Assembly: GCA_039029235.1 (NCBI GenBank)
Contig: JBCCGO010000034.1
Span: 1 to 8,205, forward strand
DNA: 8,205 nucleotides
Origin: JBCBRR01 sp039029235
GTDB lineage: Bacteria; Bacteroidota; Bacteroidia; Cytophagales; Amoebophilaceae
Direction: 5' to 3'
The notes below the pieces were generated by a model. It did not search any database and was not told the DNA's origin. It saw only the letters and a program-made list of their open reading frames with translations. This document shows positions 6,708 through 8,205 of this stretch, piece after piece. Position 1 is the stretch's first letter. Each line of letters opens with the position of its first letter. The position numbers and the translations under genes are program-made.

Positions 6708-7289
6708 CTATTCTTCCTCTAGGTGCGGCAAGCCTGTAATACCCCCTGATATGATGAACTTCATGGTTTCAGTACTAGAGACGTCCAGGGGGGTAATAGC
6801 ATCTTTAGGCACAATATATAAATTACCTGAGAAGTTATAAGAATGTGGGAGGTATACAGCCACACTTTCTGGTAGATGAAGCCCTCCAAGGGTTTGTTGT
6901 GTAACAAAGCCAAGCCTTTGTACCTGTGGTTGCCTATGCAGTCTCACGAGTACGGGCTTATTAAACTGCGTTTTATTGCCTACAAAGGCAGTAGTCAATT
7001 CCTTGAACGACGTATAGATAATGCTAATCAGCGGGATACTGGCAACTAATTTTTCAACGAGGCCCAGGATAGATCTGACGAGCAAGGTAGAGCCTAGGTA
7101 GCCCAAAAAAGTAATGAACACTACCAGGCCAGCTATCCCCAGCCCAGGAGTATTTACTTTTACCATACCATCGATCCAGTGGAAGGCTAGGGAGATGATA
7201 TAGCCCGTGAGGGCAAAGGGCACAATCAATAGCAGGCCCCTAAAAAAGTAGGCCAGTAGGTTACTGAAGAGTTGCTTACCGGGCTTCAT
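6708..7289 (-). CDS. DUF502 family integral membrane protein
   Basis: The 193-residue protein belongs to the DUF502 family of small membrane proteins, whose function is unknown. It has two hydrophobic segments: about residues 12-34 (LLAYFFRGLLLIVPFALTGY...) and about 48-72 (LGIAGLVVFITFLGYLGSTL). The family-typical IPLISIIYTSFKEL follows at about 85-98, then a soluble C-terminal part with VAVYLPHSYNFSGNLYIVP and the closing MKFIISGGITG. Length and motif order are normal and the frame is intact. The ATG at 7289 sits a few residues before the first membrane segment, as expected. The gene converges on the 161-residue gene across an 82-bp spacer. A short minus-strand frame ends at 7348, 58 nt upstream, so it might be the last gene of a minus-strand unit if that frame is real. 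Confidence 0.88.
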   Translation of the reverse strand: MKPGKQLFSNLLAYFFRGLLLIVPFALTGYIISLAFHWIDGMVKVNTPGLGIAGLVVFITFLGYLGSTLLVRSILGLVEKLVASIPLISIIYTSFKELTTAFVGNKTQFNKPVLVRLHRQPQVQRLGFVTQQTLGGLHLPESVAVYLPHSYNFSGNLYIVPKDAITPLDVSSTETMKFIISGGITGLPHLEEE

Positions 7290-7347
7290 AGATACTGCTC
7301 TTAAGACGCTTTATCAATACTGCTGCAAGACACAAGCTAATAAAATA

Positions 7348-7575
7348 TCAGCGAATATACGTACGCTGGACAGACCGTTGCTCGGAGTACCTGGGGAATG
7401 CAGCAACGATTAAGCCAGAGCGCGAGCCTACCACGTAAAAGGCCCGGCAACAGGGATGGCTCTCGGAGAATAGGCGGCCAAACAACCCATAGCCTACCAG
7501 GTGCGCTCTAGCGGGACGGATATAGCCCTGGCCAGTGATTTGGCGTGGCCCAGTGCGGGCCACGCGTGCATTCAT
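7348..7575 (-). CDS. Possible short gene or relic frame upstream of the DUF502 gene
   Basis: This minus-strand frame runs from ATG at 7575 to TGA at 7350-7348 (75 residues). The frame is open further upstream, back to a TAG at 7680-7678, and an upstream TTG at 7617 is possible. The ATG overlaps the TGA of the preceding frame (TGATG at 7577-7573), a layout typical of translational coupling. The product is basic and rich in Arg and Gly, with a stretch YGLFGRLFSESHPCCRAFYV. I do not recognise a family. A plus-strand frame overlaps its upstream part (7501-7776), but its translation is rich in Ser, Leu and Ala and looks like a shadow. Whether this is a real small gene or the frameshifted tail of the relic upstream cannot be settled by eye. 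Confidence 0.3.
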   Translation of the reverse strand: MNARVARTGPRQITGQGYIRPARAHLVGYGLFGRLFSESHPCCRAFYVVGSRSGLIVAAFPRYSEQRSVQRTYIR

Positions 7576-7850
7576 CAAACAACCTTGGCTACGCTTACCC
7601 TGAATGGACCAAGGCAAAGGCCACTCAGGGCAAGAGGACCGGCTAGCTGGGTTATCGTTTCTAGCTCTGGTCTGGCGCTATCGATTATTTGTTCTAACAT
7701 CGTTCCCATTACCTTTTTCTTTGGCTTTGTTAGCTGCTCGGCAAACAAATTTACTACTTCTTCCTCACTTTCATAACGGGGATCCAATATACTGAGCACA
7801 TACAGGAGGACCACCTACCAATAGGGTAGCGCTAACTCAATATTGCTTTA
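7575..7850 (-). pseudogene. Probable gene fragment with an in-frame TAG, weakly like an Rpn/PD-(D/E)XK transposase C-terminal part
   Basis: From GTG at 7814 to TGA at 7577-7575 the minus strand encodes 79 residues with a natural amphipathic pattern: LLYVLSILDPRYESEEEVV, then LFAEQLTKPKKKVMGTMLEQ. The same frame continues upstream of the GTG through a single TAG (7817-7815) into SNIELALPYW, which also looks coding. This suggests an older gene cut by a nonsense codon. The pattern of a helical segment, an acidic helix and K-x-x-M-G-T-x-x-E-Q faintly recalls the C-terminal region of Rpn-type (PD-(D/E)XK) putative transposases. The usual Gly/Glu repeats after that motif are absent and no nuclease core is visible, so this is only a suggestion. 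The 3' end overlaps the next frame in a TGATG. Confidence 0.35.
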
Positions 7851-7953
7851 TTATGTTAGCAGCGCTCAAGTGGCTTAACTCCCAACATTGTTCATCGTCT
7901 CCAAATTTCTTGCACATGGCAGCGGTAGTCAGCCCAACAAAAAAGACTCTCAT
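7837..7953 (-). CDS. Possible 38-residue small protein
   Basis: A minus-strand frame starts at ATG 7953 and stops at TGA 7839-7837. It begins with a basic and hydrophobic run (MRVFFVGLTTAAMCKK), followed by a polar, acidic part (FGDDEQCWEL) and an amphipathic end. It could be a very small secreted or membrane-anchored peptide, or the upstream part of the relic at 7575-7850 in a shifted frame. A plus-strand frame of 44 codons (7853-7987) overlaps it. No family is recognised, and a frame of this size can easily arise by chance. Confidence 0.2.
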   Translation of the reverse strand: MRVFFVGLTTAAMCKKFGDDEQCWELSHLSAANIIKQY

Positions 7954-8205
7954 GAAGGGACCCAGCGTTATAGAAGTATATAATTAACACTACCTATAGC
8001 GAGGCTTGCTTTGCTCCCTTGAGCAATCGAGAGACAACAGGCCATGTACCTAGCTAGCTGCCTTTTTGCCGCTGCTACACTGGCTGGGGTGGGTCGTAGC
8101 GACAAAGCTTGATTTGCTAGTCAAGAAAAACGTAGTATCTTGCTAAAGATATCACAGCTACCAGGGAAGAGCAGCTACCAAGAGAACTTTTTCTCCCTCA
8201 TTCAA
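7954..8205. other. Right-hand stretch without a recognisable gene
   Basis: All six frames are broken by stops at short intervals. Only short protein-like pieces remain on the minus strand, for example NEGEKVLLVAALPW ending in TAG near 8160. CTAG-containing words are frequent (for example around 8050-8056). No RNA gene, repeat array or insertion-sequence end is visible. It reads as a spacer or eroded coding DNA, in line with the adjacent fragments. Confidence 0.4.

Noticed and set aside
7501..7776. 91-codon plus-strand frame opposite the short minus-strand frames
   Set aside because: The composition is dominated by Ser, Leu and Ala without recognisable motifs, while the minus strand reads more naturally in the same place.
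1..8205. Genome-wide recoding of TAG, suggested by several in-frame TAG codons in the flanks
   Set aside because: ppk1 and the 161-residue gene both end in TAG at the normal family length, so TAG works as a stop here.
1..8205. CRISPR arrays, complete insertion sequences, or a defence cassette
   Set aside because: No regular direct repeats, no transposase core with inverted ends, and no defence-family motifs were seen on either strand.

Overview
The window most likely comes from a member of the Bacteroidota (order Cytophagales or a relative). The GyrB is of the short 650-residue type, without the long insertion seen in Escherichia coli GyrB. The 161-residue gene belongs to a conserved family I know only from Bacteroidota. 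The tRNA-Phe gene has an upstream promoter close to the Bacteroidota consensus (TTG, about 20 nt, TAnnTTTG). Only about 75% of the window is convincingly coding, and the flanks look like decayed coding DNA. This would fit a host-associated or otherwise eroding genome, for example one near the Amoebophilaceae. However, G+C looks to be in the mid-40s percent by eye, higher than I associate with the known AT-rich members of that group, so the placement is tentative.

Layout. Bases 1-460: no confident gene. The minus strand holds protein-like but broken reading frames, one running off the left edge. 461-4552: gyrB and ppk1 on the plus strand, separated by only 3 nt and almost certainly co-transcribed. 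4553-4814: a spacer with no recognisable content. 4815-5837: nrnA, a DHH/DHHA1 phosphoesterase, plus strand. 5905-5977: tRNA-Phe(GAA), minus strand, with its promoter at 5999-6030. 6140-6625: the conserved Bacteroidota protein, plus strand. 6626-6707: a convergent spacer with two inverted repeats. 6708-7289: a DUF502 membrane protein, minus strand. 7290-8205: about 0.9 kb with only short minus-strand frames (7837-7953, 7575-7814, 7348-7575 or longer), which look like relics or very small genes.

Function. The genes are mostly housekeeping: DNA supercoiling (GyrB), polyphosphate synthesis (PPK1), turnover of very short RNA and pAp (NrnA), and phenylalanine decoding. Two conserved proteins have no known function. 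I see no complete mobile element, CRISPR array, toxin-antitoxin pair or defence cassette. The most notable points are the tight gyrB-ppk1 pairing, the chain of short minus-strand frames with a TGATG overlap near the right end, and the minus-strand frame at the left end that is broken only by TAG codons.
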